Of a stretch of DNA of 64,000 nt, positions 7,784-20,300 are shown piece by piece. A model generated the notes under the pieces. The model did no database searches and had not been told where the DNA came from. It was given only the letters and a program-made list of their open reading frames with translations. This DNA is from Didemnitutus sp047777955 (GTDB taxonomy: Bacteria > Verrucomicrobiota > Verrucomicrobiia > Opitutales > Opitutaceae), in the NCBI RefSeq assembly GCF_047777955.1, contig NZ_CP180537.1, positions 1,178,001 to 1,242,000 of the forward strand. The letters are read 5' to 3'. The translations under genes and the position numbers were made by a program. Position 1 is the first letter of the stretch, and each line of letters opens with the position of its first letter.

Positions 7784-9858
7784 ATGTCCACCACCCACGA
7801 GAAAGACCCGACCTGGGATCCGGCCCGCTGGCTCCCGACGACGCGCGACGAGATGGCGGCGCGCGGCTGGGACGAGGTGGACGTGATCCTCGTCTCCGGC
7901 GACGCCTACGTGGACCACCCGGCCTTCGGCACCGCGGTCGTCGGGCGGCTGATCGAGCGCGAGGGCTTTCGCATCGCGATCCTGGCGCAGCCGAACTGGC
8001 GCGATGACCTGCGCGACTTCAAGAAGCTGGGCCGGCCGCGCTACTTTTTCGGCGTCACCGCGGGCTGCATGGACTCGATGGTCAACCGCTACACCGCGGC
8101 CAAGAAGCTCCGCAGCGAGGACGCCTACACGCCCGGCGGCGCCCACGGCTTCCGGCCGGACTACGCGTCGACCGTCTACTCGAAGATCCTCAAGCAGCTC
8201 TATCCCGACGTGCCCGTGCTCCTCGGCGGCATCGAGGCCAGCCTGCGGCGCGTGACGCATTTCGACTACTGGTCGGACCAGCTCATGCCCGGCATCCTCG
8301 CCGACAGCGGCGCCGACATGCTCGTCTACGGCATGGGCGAGCTGCCGTTGATGGAGGTGCTGCGCCTGCTGAAGCGCGGCGTGCCCTTCTCCTCGCTGAC
8401 CACGATCGCGCAGACCGCCGTGCTGCTCCCGGCCGGCGAGGCGGCGCCGAAGAACAAGAACTGGGACGACTTCGAGCTGCATTCGCACGAGGAATGCCTC
8501 GCCGACCGCGCGCGCTACGCGGCGAATTTCAAGAACATCGAGACCGAGTCGAACCGCGTGAAGGCGCGCCGCCTCCTCCAGCGCGTCGGCGGGCGCCTGC
8601 TCGTGGTCAACCCGCCCTATCCGACGATGACCGAGGCGCAGATCGACTCGTCCTTCGACCTGCCCTACACGCGCCTGCCGCACCCGAAGTATCGCAAGCG
8701 CGGGCCGATCCCGGCCTACGAGATGATCAAGCACTCGATCAACATGCATCGCGGGTGCTTCGGCGGCTGCAGCTTCTGCACCATCTCGGCGCACCAGGGG
8801 AAGTTCGTCGCGTCGCGCTCCAAGGCCTCGATCCTGCGCGAGGTCGAGGCGGTGAAACAGATGCCGGACTTCCGCGGCACGATCAGCGACCTCGGCGGCC
8901 CGAGCGCGAACATGTATAAGATGAAGGGCAAGGAGCAGTGGATCTGCGACGAGTGCGTCCGCCCCTCCTGCATCTGGCCCGACGTCTGCCGCAACCTCGA
9001 CACCGACCACACCGCGCTGCTCGACATCTACGAGTCGGTCCGCAACACCGAGGGCATCAAGCACGCCTACGTCGCCAGCGGCATCCGCTACGACCTCTTC
9101 CTCCACGACAAGGGCGCGACGCCCGAGGTGAAGGCGAGCCACGAGAAATACATCGAGGAACTCGCCGCGCACCACGTGCCCGGCCGCATCAAGGTCGCGC
9201 CTGAGCACACCAGCGACCACGTGCTGCGCATCATGCGCAAGCCGAGCTTCAACCTCTTCTACAAGTTCAAGGAGAAGTTCAGCGCCGCCGCCGCGAAGGC
9301 GGGCAAGCCCGACATGCCGGTGACGCCGTATTTCATCAGCTCGCATCCCGGCTCGCGGCCCGAGGACATGGCCGACCTCGCGCTGAAGACCAAGGACCTC
9401 GGCTATCGCCTCGAGGCGGTGCAGGACTTCACGCCCACGCCGATGACGGTCGCGACGGAGATCTACGCCACCGGCGTGCATCCCTACAACGCGCAGCCGG
9501 TCGAGGTCGCGCGTTCGCCGGAGGAAAAGCAGACCCAGCGCAGTTTCTTCTTCTGGTATAAGCCCGAGATGAAGGCCGCGCTGCGCGCCTCGATGCAGCG
9601 CCTGGGCCTCGACGAGGTCGCGCACCGCCTGCTCGACGAGAAGCGGAAGACGCGCAACGTCACGCCGACGCCGCACATCACGCCCTGCGGCCTGAACGCC
9701 GCGGAGCTCCGGCCCGGCGCGCGCCTCGCCGCCGCGACCCAGGGGCGAAGCCGCCCCGCAGCGCGGAAGCGCCGGCGGCTCCGAAGGCGAAGAAACCGTC
9801 CGGCCTCGACCAGCTGTTGCGCGCCGCGGGCGTGAAGCTGCCCGAGCGGAAACCCTGA
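7784..9858 (+). CDS. ygiQ: YgiQ family radical SAM protein (frame break near C-terminus)
   Basis: Large radical SAM protein of the YgiQ family (UPF0313), function unknown. The protein has the N-terminal DUF3362-associated region (PTTRDEMAARGWDEVDVI) and the iron-sulfur ligands Cys325, Cys329 and Cys332 in HRGCFGGCSFC. An additional Cys cluster follows (ICDECVRPSCIWPDVC). The family hallmarks FISSHPGS and TPTPMT are also present. The start at 7784 gives MSTTHEKDPTWDP. The main frame runs to 9835, but its last 35 or so residues are arginine-rich nonsense. The adjacent frame gives a typical tail, KKPSGLDQLLRAAGVKLPER, ending at 9858. The span of 2075 bp lacks one base, most likely between 9710 and 9750. 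The catalytic part is intact in either case. Confidence 0.93.
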
Positions 9859-9863
9859 CCCGC

Positions 9864-10078
9864 TCAGCTCTCGCGGAACAGCGCCACCCACTGCAGCAGC
9901 AGCGGTGCGGCGAACGGCACGTGGGCGAGTCCGACGGTCACCAGGTCGCGCGAGGGCGCGGTCTTCATCGCGGCGCCGGGGAAGCCGGAAGGTGGTCGAC
10001 GCCGTTCCAGGCAAACGCGGCCAGCATCGCGGCGAGCGCGAGGACGGCGGCGGAGCGCAGGAGGAATTTCGTTTTCAC
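9864..10078 (-). CDS. Possible small membrane protein, broken by a one-base shift
   Basis: A GTG at 10078 starts a basic then hydrophobic N-terminus (KTKFLLRSAAVLALAAMLAA) that stops after 37 residues. The frame one base away then continues as DLVTVGLAHVPFAAPLLLQW and ends at 9864. The total span of 215 bp is one base short of a multiple of three, the same defect as in six other genes here. Repaired, the product would be about 71 residues with two hydrophobic segments. No family is recognised. The gene is convergent with the radical SAM gene (5 bp between the stops). Without the repair argument this could be chance open frame. Confidence 0.35.
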
Positions 10079-10166
10079 GGCGGGCAGCCAAGCAGGTCGG
10101 CCCCGCGGCCACAAGCGGCCGGTCGTTACACGCGCGCCGTTTCTTTCGTCCGGCGCGCGCGGGGCT

Positions 10167-12587
<2,421 letters not shown>

Positions 12588-12778
12588 CGGAGCGGGGAGG
12601 CCAATGACGCGGCCTCGCGGCGCGGGAAGGCGGCGAGGATGGGCGTCGAGTTGGACCCAGAACCCGCGCCCGGCGGCCGGAGTTGCAGGAAATTCCCGCG
12701 GCCGCCGGCGCCGGGCGCGCGCCGGCGACTCGTCCCTTGTGTTTTGGCGCGCGTCTCCCCAGCTTGGGCGAAAACCCC

Positions 12779-14340
12779 ATGAGTTCCGCGAGTGCGTCCG
12801 CTCCGGCGGCAAACGAGACGGCGAAGGTCCCCATCCCGCGCCAGATCCCCTACATCATCGGCAACGAGGGCTGCGAGCGCTTCAGCTTCTACGGCATGCG
12901 GAACATCCTGACGGTGTTCCTCGTCTCGTCGCTGCTCACGCATCTGCCGGAGGCGGACCGCGCCGGCGCGGCCAAGGACGTCTTCCACACCTTCGTGATC
13001 GGCGTGTATTTCTTCCCGCTGCTCGGCGGCTGGATCGCCGACCGGCTCTGGGGCAAATACAACGTCATCTTCTGGCTCAGCCTGGTCTACTGCGTGGGGC
13101 AGGGGATGCTCGCGCTGTTCGTGGACAACCGGGCCGGCTTCTACGCCGGCCTCTTCCTGATCGCGCTGGGCTCGGGCGGCATCAAGCCGTGCGTGTCGGC
13201 GTTCGTGGGCGACCAGTTCGACCAGACCAACAAGCACCGGGCCAAGGTGGTGTTCGACGCGTTCTACTGGATCATCAACTTCGGGTCCTTCTTCGCCTCG
13301 CTGCTGATGCCGGTCTTCCTCAAGGAACTCGGGCCGGCGGTCGCGTTCGGCATTCCCGGCGCGCTGATGTTCGTCTCGACGGTCATCCTCTGGGCGGGAC
13401 GGAAGCAATACGTCATGGTGCCGCCGACGCCGCCGGATCCGCACTCGTTCCTGCGGGTGTGCGCGACGGCGCTGCGCTCGGGCGCGGCGGGCATGGCGTG
13501 CGCGGCGGTGGGCGTGGCGCTGGCGATCGGCGCCTTCGTCTGGCTGCCGGGATTCGAGAATCTCGTGAAGGCCGTCTGCCTCGCGCTGGTGGCGATCATC
13601 GCCTGCGGCGGCATCGGCGTGCGGCTGCAGCTCGAGGCGCGCGCGGCGCGCACCCGGACGAGGCGGTCGAGGGCGTGCGCGGCGTGCTGCGCGTGCTGGT
13701 GCTCTTCGCGCTGGTCACGCCGTTCTGGTCGCTCTTCGACCAGAAGGCCTCGACCTGGGTCCTGCAGGCGAACGCGATGACGAAGCCGTCGTGGTTCCAG
13801 TCGTCCCAGATGCAGGCGCTCAACCCCGCGCTCGTCATGCTCCTCATCCCGCTGAACAACCTCGTGCTCTTCCCCGCGCTGAAGCGCCTCGGCTACGAGA
13901 TGACGGCGCTGCGGCGCATGACGCTCGGCATCGCGCTCTCCGGCGTGTCGTGGGTCATCGTCGGCTGGATGCAGCTGGTGCTCGACGGCGGCACGGCGTT
14001 CACCATCACGTGGCAGGTGCTGCCGTATGTGTTCCTGACCATGGGCGAGGTGCTGGTGTCGGCCACCGGCCTCGAGTTCGCCTACAGCCAGGCGCCGCAG
14101 TCGATGAAGGGCGCCCTGATGAGCTTCTGGCTGCTGTCGGTGACGATCGGCAACCTCTGGGTGCTCGTGGTCAACGCGGCGGTGAAGAACGACGCCGTGA
14201 CCCAGGCGATCGCGACGACGGGCTTCGGCGTGACCGCGTTCCAGATGTTCTTCTTCGCGGCTTTCGCCTTCGTGGCGGCGGCGATCTTCGGCCTCGTGGC
14301 GCGCGGCTACACGGTGAAGGACCACTACCGCCGGGCCTGA
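12779..14340 (+). CDS. POT/PTR family proton-dependent oligopeptide transporter (frameshifted)
   Basis: Proton-coupled di/tripeptide transporter of the major facilitator superfamily, about 520 residues if repaired. The proton-coupling ExxERF motif is at residues 30-35 (NEGCERFSFYGM). The PTR2 family signature FYWIINFGSFFASLLMP and the C-terminal half (FWSLFDQKASTWVLQANAM, GLEFAYSQAPQSMKG) are clear. The QK substitution in the helix 7 region resembles other POT proteins. The first half reads in frame from the ATG at 12779 to about 13640, and the second half is one frame over until 14340. The span of 1562 bp lacks one base near 13636-13655, in a GCGCGCGGCGCGC stretch. It is divergent from the ADOP permease gene with 191 bp between the starts. 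Confidence 0.9.
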
Positions 14341-14367
14341 GGCGCCGCCCCGCGGGCGCCGGCCGCC

Positions 14368-14808
14368 TCAGTCCGCCTTCGGCACCGCCTCGCACGTGCG
14401 GCGGCGGTGCTCGGCCAGCTGCTTCGCCGCGCACTCCGGGCAGATGCCGTGGCTCGTGCCGGTGGCGAACTTCGAGTCGAAATAGTCCTCCATCGAGAGC
14501 CACTGGTCGTTGTGGCCGACCTTGCGGCACCAGGCGCAGATGAGCAGGAACTCCTCCAGCTCGTGCAGGCGCTGGAGCAGCCGGCGGGTCGAGAAGTGCA
14601 CGATCGCCCACACCACCACCACCGTGCCGGTGCGCACCAGTGCCCGCGTCCAGAGGAACTCGACCGACTCGTCGAAGAGGTAGTGCGGGAGGCGGGTCCA
14701 CTCCACCAGCCACATGATGGCGACGAGGATGGAGAAACCGATCGTCTGCCGGCGAAGGATGCTGCGTCCGCTGACGTGCGTGGGACGGGAGGGTGACACG
14801 TCCTCCAT
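14368..14808 (-). CDS. Small membrane protein with C-terminal four-cysteine zinc-ribbon-like domain
   Basis: 146 residues. Two hydrophobic segments (about 22-42 and 55-75) are followed by a helix (RRLLQRLHELEEF) and a cytoplasmic domain with LLICAWCRKVGHNDQW, EDYF and SHGICPECAAKQL. This CxxC...GICPEC pattern is the one often found at the C-terminus of PAS/GAF signalling proteins and response regulators in several phyla, where it probably binds a metal. Here it is attached to two membrane helices only, with no sensor or kinase. The start MEDVSPSRPTHV is the first ATG. The gene is convergent with the POT transporter and 27 bp downstream of the GNAT gene, so the two may be cotranscribed. Function unknown. 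Confidence 0.75.
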   Translation of the reverse strand: MEDVSPSRPTHVSGRSILRRQTIGFSILVAIMWLVEWTRLPHYLFDESVEFLWTRALVRTGTVVVVWAIVHFSTRRLLQRLHELEEFLLICAWCRKVGHNDQWLSMEDYFDSKFATGTSHGICPECAAKQLAEHRRRTCEAVPKAD

Positions 14809-14835
14809 GCAGTGAGCCCCCGGGCGGGCGGCAAG

Positions 14836-15321
14836 TCATTTCCCGGTGTCCGCCGGGCCGTTGACCCGTTCGTAACAGCGGCTCAACGGGTCCGCGCGGT
14901 AGGGCGGGAACGGCGGGATGCGCCGGAACCCCGCGCGTTCGTAGAGGCGGATCGCCGCCTGCTGGTGGATGCCGGTCTCCAGCCGGAGCCGGTCGAGGCC
15001 GTGCGCGCGGACGTGGGCGGCGAGGCGGTCGATCAGCTGCGCGCCGAGGCCCCGGCCGCGGAACGCCGGGCGGACATACATGCGTTTCAACTCCCCGAAC
15101 GGCGGGATGGCGTCGGGGAAGAGCTTGATGCCCCCGCAGCCGGCCGGCGCGCCGTCGACCCGCAGGACGAAGAACGCGACCTGCTGCGCGATCAGCTGCT
15201 GCACGTCGAACCCGTGGCGGCTTTCCGGCGGGTAGAACGATTCCAGGTGCGCCTGCAGCTCGTCGATCAGCGCGCGGGCGTCGGCGGTGTCGGGGCGCTC
15301 GGGGGCGAGGGTGACGTTCAT
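14836..15321 (-). CDS. GNAT family N-acetyltransferase
   Basis: 161 residues. A standard GNAT fold is visible: beta strands VAFFVLRVDG and AGCGGIKLFP, the acceptor-side GELKRMYVRPAFRG, then the acetyl-CoA pyrophosphate loop RGRGLGAQLI (motif A, R/Q-x-x-G-x-G/A), LRLETGIHQQAAIRLYERAGF (motif B), and PPYRADPLSRCYER. The overall arrangement resembles small stress or amino-acid acetyltransferases annotated only as GNAT, so the acceptor is unknown. The ATG at 15321 gives MNVTLAPERPD. The membrane zinc-ribbon gene lies 27 bp downstream on the same strand. Confidence 0.9.
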   Translation of the reverse strand: MNVTLAPERPDTADARALIDELQAHLESFYPPESRHGFDVQQLIAQQVAFFVLRVDGAPAGCGGIKLFPDAIPPFGELKRMYVRPAFRGRGLGAQLIDRLAAHVRAHGLDRLRLETGIHQQAAIRLYERAGFRRIPPFPPYRADPLSRCYERVNGPADTGK

Positions 15322-15471
15322 GCCGCGCCCGCAGCAGGCGGCGGACCAGCCGACCGGCCGGCCGCCGGGGAGGCGGGGTTGCGCTTTTCCGCAGGCGCAA
15401 ATGCGGGCCGGCCCGGATGCGGCCGGCGGCTCGTTGCCCTACAGTGAGGCGTTTCGCCCCCGCCTGCCGCC

Positions 15472-16698
15472 ATGTCCTCGATCAACGCCTCCGGATCGTC
15501 GCCGCTTCTCGCGCACGATCGCACCGCCTTCGCCGCCACGCTCCAACGCAGTTTCGGACGCCTGAGCGGGACGGCGGACACCGAGGCGGACACGCCGGCG
15601 TGGGCCGCCCGTTTCTCCGCCGCGTCGCAGCGGCTCGCCGACCACCACGCCGCTGCGCAGCAGGAAGCGGCCTGGCAGCAGGCGACCGACCTCCTCACGC
15701 GCATCGGCGAGCTGCGCGACCTCGCGGCCGATCCCGCCGCCAGCGCCGACCAGCAGGCGGGTTACGGCGAGGAGTTCGCGCAGCTGCAGCAAAGCCTCGT
15801 GGCGCTCAACGAGCCCTTCAATGGCAGTCCCCTCCTTTTCGATACGGACGCCGCCGCAACGGTCAGCGAGAATTCCGGCGCCGCCTCCAAGGATGGGGCG
15901 ACATCGGGTCCGGTGTCGGCGGCGTCCGTGTCGTTTGCCGACGATTTCTCGACCGCCGACAACTGGGTGTCGACCGACGGCGCGCTTGCCGTGAGCGACG
16001 GCACCTTCTACCCGAACGCCAGCGGCGGTTTCGGCGCGGTGCAGGCGAAGCAGGCGTTCCGCGGGCCGATGGAGATCACCTTCGACCTGTTCCTGCCCGG
16101 CGCCTTCGACTCGCTCGACCTCACCATCGGCGGCACGTCGATCTCGAACCTCACCGACACGGTCAACACGAACAAGTGGCAGCAGCACAGCGTCCGCATC
16201 GTCTATGACGGCGTGGACACGGCCTCGACCTACGTCGACGGCGCCGACACGCCGGCCGACCAGCGCAGCGGCCTGGGCGCGCTTTCCGGCGTGCTCGGCC
16301 TGACCAACTACGGCGAAGGCTCCGCGCGCTTGCGCAACTTCTCCCTCACCGCGCGCGAGGGCACCGCGGCCGCCCCGGCCGCCGCGGCGGACGCCGCCGC
16401 CCAGCCGGACGCCAGCAAGCTGGCCGAGGTGGCCCGCGCCGACGAACTCCGCGCCCTCGACGCCCAGACCATCCAGGATGCCTTGAACGAAATCTCCGAA
16501 CAACAAGCCGACTCCGCCGGCGAATCGAACGCCTTCGACGCCTCGTCCGAGAGCGGCGAGACCGACGTGCTCGCCAGTTCCGCCGCCGCCGAGGCCAGCG
16601 CCGCGGAGGCGCGCCAGCAGCTCCTGCTCGACTCCGCCGCGGCCTTCGCCGCCCAGGCCAACGTCGACGGCTACAACGCCCTCGCCCTGCTCGGCTGA
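15472..16698 (+). CDS. Flagellin-like protein with an inserted concanavalin/LamG-like domain
   Basis: 408 residues. The N-terminal 125 residues look like a divergent flagellin D0/D1 region: SINASGSSPLLAHDRTAF, a SFGRLSG turn, a helix ending RIGELRDLAADPAAS, then YGEEFAQLQQSLVALNEPFN and GSPLLF, matching the flagellin pattern MRELAVQA..., EFDQLQxEID..., FNGxxLL. The C-terminal 80 residues form a long alanine-rich helix ending AAFAAQANVDGYNALALLG, close to the flagellin end AxLAQANQxPQxxLxLL. Between them, residues 153-297 (FADDFSTADNWVSTDGALAV to RLRNFSLTA) look like a beta-sandwich lectin/LamG-like fold in the place of the variable D2/D3 domains. No flagellar genes are nearby. Family identity is inferred by pattern, not by search. 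Confidence 0.6.
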   Translation: MSSINASGSSPLLAHDRTAFAATLQRSFGRLSGTADTEADTPAWAARFSAASQRLADHHAAAQQEAAWQQATDLLTRIGELRDLAADPAASADQQAGYGEEFAQLQQSLVALNEPFNGSPLLFDTDAAATVSENSGAASKDGATSGPVSAASVSFADDFSTADNWVSTDGALAVSDGTFYPNASGGFGAVQAKQAFRGPMEITFDLFLPGAFDSLDLTIGGTSISNLTDTVNTNKWQQHSVRIVYDGVDTASTYVDGADTPADQRSGLGALSGVLGLTNYGEGSARLRNFSLTAREGTAAAPAAAADAAAQPDASKLAEVARADELRALDAQTIQDALNEISEQQADSAGESNAFDASSESGETDVLASSAAAEASAAEARQQLLLDSAAAFAAQANVDGYNALALLG

Positions 16699-16734
16699 GC
16701 CGGCGGTCCCGCGCCGCCCTCGTTGCCGCGCGCC

Positions 16735-17247
16735 TCAGCGCGACGGCAGCAGCTTGACGCTGCCGAACACGAGCCGGGCGAGCAGCTCGTCGTCGCGCCG
16801 GAGGCGCGGCGAGAGCAGGAGGGCGCAGGAGGCGATGTGTTCGTCGCCCACCGCGACGAGGATCAGTTCCGCGTGGATCTCGACGCCGTTCTGGTAACGG
16901 ACGCGCGCGGTGTATTTGTAGCCGCGATGGCCGGAGATCTCGGCCGGCTCGCGCGCCTCCCACGGCGGGGCGAGGGCGTCGGCGAGGATGGATCGCGCGA
17001 GGGAGTCGAGCGCCGCGCGCGGGTCGTTGCTGTGCACGAGGCCGAGCGAGAACGTCGCGGTGCGGGCCTCGTTGGCGAGCTGGAGGTTGCCGCTCGGGTC
17101 GATCTCGCTCGTCCAGTCGGCCGGCACGAGGCAGCGGAACGCGGGCAAGTCGGATCTCGGGTGCAGCAGCTCGCGCAACAGCTCGCGGCCGGCCGCCGCC
17201 GGCGCGAGCGCGGCCAGCAGCGCGAACAACGGGAGCAGGGGACGCAT
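16735..17247 (-). CDS. Exported protein of unknown function (170 residues)
   Basis: The ATG at 17247 gives a signal peptide (MRPLLPLFALLAALAPAAAG). The mature part has FRCLVPADWTSEIDPSGNLQ and ISGHRGYKYTARVRY, then HAELILVAVGDEHIASCALL, and ends with SVKLLPSR. The layout (opening 'P.dW', charged beta strands, short length) resembles small secreted or lipoprotein PsbP-like or PspA-associated folds, but I cannot name a family. The gene lies between the flagellin-like gene, with which it is convergent (36 bp), and the RCC1/NHL gene 119 bp upstream on the same strand. No lipobox is seen. Confidence 0.7.
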   Translation of the reverse strand: MRPLLPLFALLAALAPAAAGRELLRELLHPRSDLPAFRCLVPADWTSEIDPSGNLQLANEARTATFSLGLVHSNDPRAALDSLARSILADALAPPWEAREPAEISGHRGYKYTARVRYQNGVEIHAELILVAVGDEHIASCALLLSPRLRRDDELLARLVFGSVKLLPSR

Positions 17248-17366
17248 GGCGGACGGGGGTTCACCCGCGAGCCTAGCGCCCGGCCCGGCCGCCCTCACGC
17301 GGCCGCATCGCGCGAAAGCTTGGAAAGCCCGGATAAAACCTGCGCCCGGGCCGTATCCATGCGGCG

Positions 17367-20300
17367 TCAGACGCGACGGCGCAGCACGCGCAACCCGGCA
17401 GCCAATGCGGCGACGGCGAGGAAGCCGACGCTCGGCGCGCCGCCGCCGCCACCAGCCGCACCACCGGATCCGCTTCCGCCCGACGGAGGAGGCGGCGTGC
17501 CCAAAGCGAGCGTGGCGACGGAGCTTTCCGTCGAACCCCAGGCATTGGCAACCGACACGGTGTAGTTGCCAACGCTGGTGCTGGAGACAGAGGCGATAGA
17601 GTAGCTCGAGGTCGTCGCGCCGGGGATCAGTGCGCCATCCTTTTTCCACTGGTAGGTGAGCGTGCCTTCGCCCGTGGCGGTGACGGAGAAACTTGCGCCC
17701 GCGCCGGCGATCACGGTCTGGTTTACCGGCTGGATCGTGATGCTCGGCACATTGCCGAGTATGCGGAGGGTCGTCACCGTGCCGTCGGAAGTGATCTGTC
17801 GGATCACGCCGTTGCCGGTGTCGGCAACGTAGAGCGTCTTCCCGTTGATGCCGAGGCCCTCCGGTTCGTTGAACAGCGCCTGGGGGCCGCGGCCGTCCAT
17901 CAGGCCGGCGACGCCGGGCAAGCCGGCGAAGGTCGTGACCTGTCCCATCGTATCGATCTTGCGGATGGTGTGATTGCCGGTGTCGGCGACGTAGAGATTA
18001 CCGTCAGGATCCATGACGAGTCCGCTTGGGCGGTTGAGCCGTGCCTGGGTGCGGGGGCCGTTGGCGCTTCCGGCTTGGCCGGGCAAGCCGATGTAGGTGC
18101 TGACTTGGCCGTTGGTTTGGATGGTGCGGATGGTGTGGTTGCCCTGGTCTGACACGAAGATCGTGCCGTAGCCGTTGTTGCCGGTGCCCCAATTGGTGGA
18201 CCAGAGATTGTCGCGGCGCGTGACGAGGGCGAAGGGCCGGTTGAAAGAGGCGTTGGTGCCGATGGCATCGACGGTGCCGGGCAGGCCCGGCTGGCCGGCT
18301 AGGGTGACGACGTGTCCGGCCGCGGTCACGGTGCGGATGGTGTGGTTCCCTTGGTCGGCGACGATGTAGTTGCCGGCAAGATCGGCGGAGACCCCGGTGG
18401 GTTCACGGAAGCTCGCCGCCGCGCCGTCGCCGTCGGCGGTGCCGCTTGTGCCGGCCTTGCCCGCGAGGGTCGTGACCGCGCCGTCGAGGAACACGCGCAG
18501 CGTCGAGTTGGAGGTGTCGGCGAGTCCGATCTTGCCCTCGGCGGAAAGAAAGAAGCCGCCGGGTTCGTTGAAGCGTGCGTTGCTGCCGCTGCCGTCGGCC
18601 GAGCCCATTTCCCCGGACTTTCCGGCCAGCACGACGGGACGGAGGTCGCTGCCGACCTTGACCAGGGTCTGGGCAGCGGCGTCGGTGATATAGAGGTTGC
18701 CGTTGGTGTCGGCCGCGATGCCGGACGGCATGGTGAGCGGCGATTGGAACGTGCTGAGCAACGCACCGGTGCTGCTCACTGTCGTGCCGCTGCTGGAGGT
18801 CACTTGATAGCGATAGAGATAATTGTTCATCGCCGCCGTCGGGTGGAGGACCTTGAGAATGGCGGCGGCGGTCCCGGAGTAGTCGTCGCCGTCGCCGAGC
18901 GTGGTCCAGGTGGCGCCGCCGTCCTTGGACACCTGCCAGACGATCGTGCCGGTGCCGCCGGTGGTGGCGGCAAAGGCCGCGACCTTGCCCGCGGCGGCGA
19001 CCTGTTCGGTGACGATCGGGAGCTTGAGTGCGAGGCTGGCGGGAGTGCTGGTGGCCGACCCGACCGAGTTGGTGGCGGTGACGGTATAGTCGCCGGCGTG
19101 CGCGATGGAAAAGGACGAGATCGTGTAGCCGATGCCTTTGGCATTGGGGATGGCCACACCGTCTTTGAACCACTGAAAGGTCATCGGCGTCGTGCCGGAG
19201 ACCGCAACCGACAGAGAGACGGTGTTGCCGGCTGTGACCTCGCCCGAGACGGGCTGAGTGGTGATGAGCGGAGGCAGGTTGATGACGAGCACGGCCGGGG
19301 TGTCGGAGGGCCCGAGGATCGGGCCGGGCGTGGTGCGGCTGGCGGTCGTGCCATCGCCGAACATCCCGTAGGCGTTGTAGCCGATGCCCCACAGCGTGGC
19401 GTCGCTGCGCCGGTAGACCGTGGAATATTCGGAGCCGACGACGTCGGTGACATCAGTGGCGATCTGAATGGGGACGGAGCGGTTTGCGGTGCTGGGATCG
19501 CCCAGTTGGCCGTAGGCGTTGTAGCCGGTGCCCCACAGTGTCCCGTCCGCCTTGAGGAAAAGAGAATGAAAGGAGCCCGCGGCAATCTTGCTGATGCCGC
19601 TGGCGAAGACTTGCACGGGTGACAGGCGCGAATAAGTCGGGGCACCGTCGCCGAGCTGGCCGCTGCCGTTGCTGCCGACCGCCCAGCCGCTGCCGTCGGA
19701 TTTCAGGAACAGTGTGTGATAGGCGCCGGCGGCGACGGCGGTGACGTCGGTGGCGATCTGAACGGGAGTCGGTCGGCTCGTCGAGGTTCCGTCGCCGAGC
19801 TGGCCGTAGTTGTTCAAGCCCATGGCCCAGAGCGTGCCATCGGTCTTGATGAACAGGCTGTGCGCATTGCCCGCGGCGATGGCGCGGACGCTGGTGGCGA
19901 CCTGGACCGGGGTGCTGCGCGCGATCATGGTGCCATCGCCCAGTTGGCCGCCGTTGTTGCCCATGGCCCACAACGTGCCGTCGGTTTTGAGAAAGAGGCT
20001 ATGCTGAGCGCCGGCGGCGATGGCGGCGACACCGGAGGCGACCTGCACAGGAGTGCTGCGGGTGATGGTGGTGCCGTCGCCGAGTTGCCCGTAGTAATTG
20101 TTGCCCATGGCCCAGAGCGTGCCGTCGCTCTTGAGGAACAGCGTGTGCTGGTAGCCACCGGTCGCGGCGACGACGTTGGTGGCGATGGGCAGCGGTTGCA
20201 GGCGATAGTATTGGGTCGAACCCTGTCCCAGTTGGCCGTATTGATCCGCGCCCATGCCCCAGAGCGAGCCGTCCGCCTTGAGATAGAGCGTGTGCTCGGC

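Noticed and set aside
7004..9676. A very long open frame (890 codons) antisense to the YgiQ-type gene
   Set aside because: Its central part has only the His/Arg/Leu/Asp-rich composition that is typical of antisense frames in high-GC DNA. The only real part is the N-terminal half of the ATP-grasp protein at its 3' end.
14341..14362. Terminator between the POT gene and the zinc-ribbon gene
   Set aside because: A GGCGCC/GGCGCC-rich hairpin exists, but no T-run follows on either strand.
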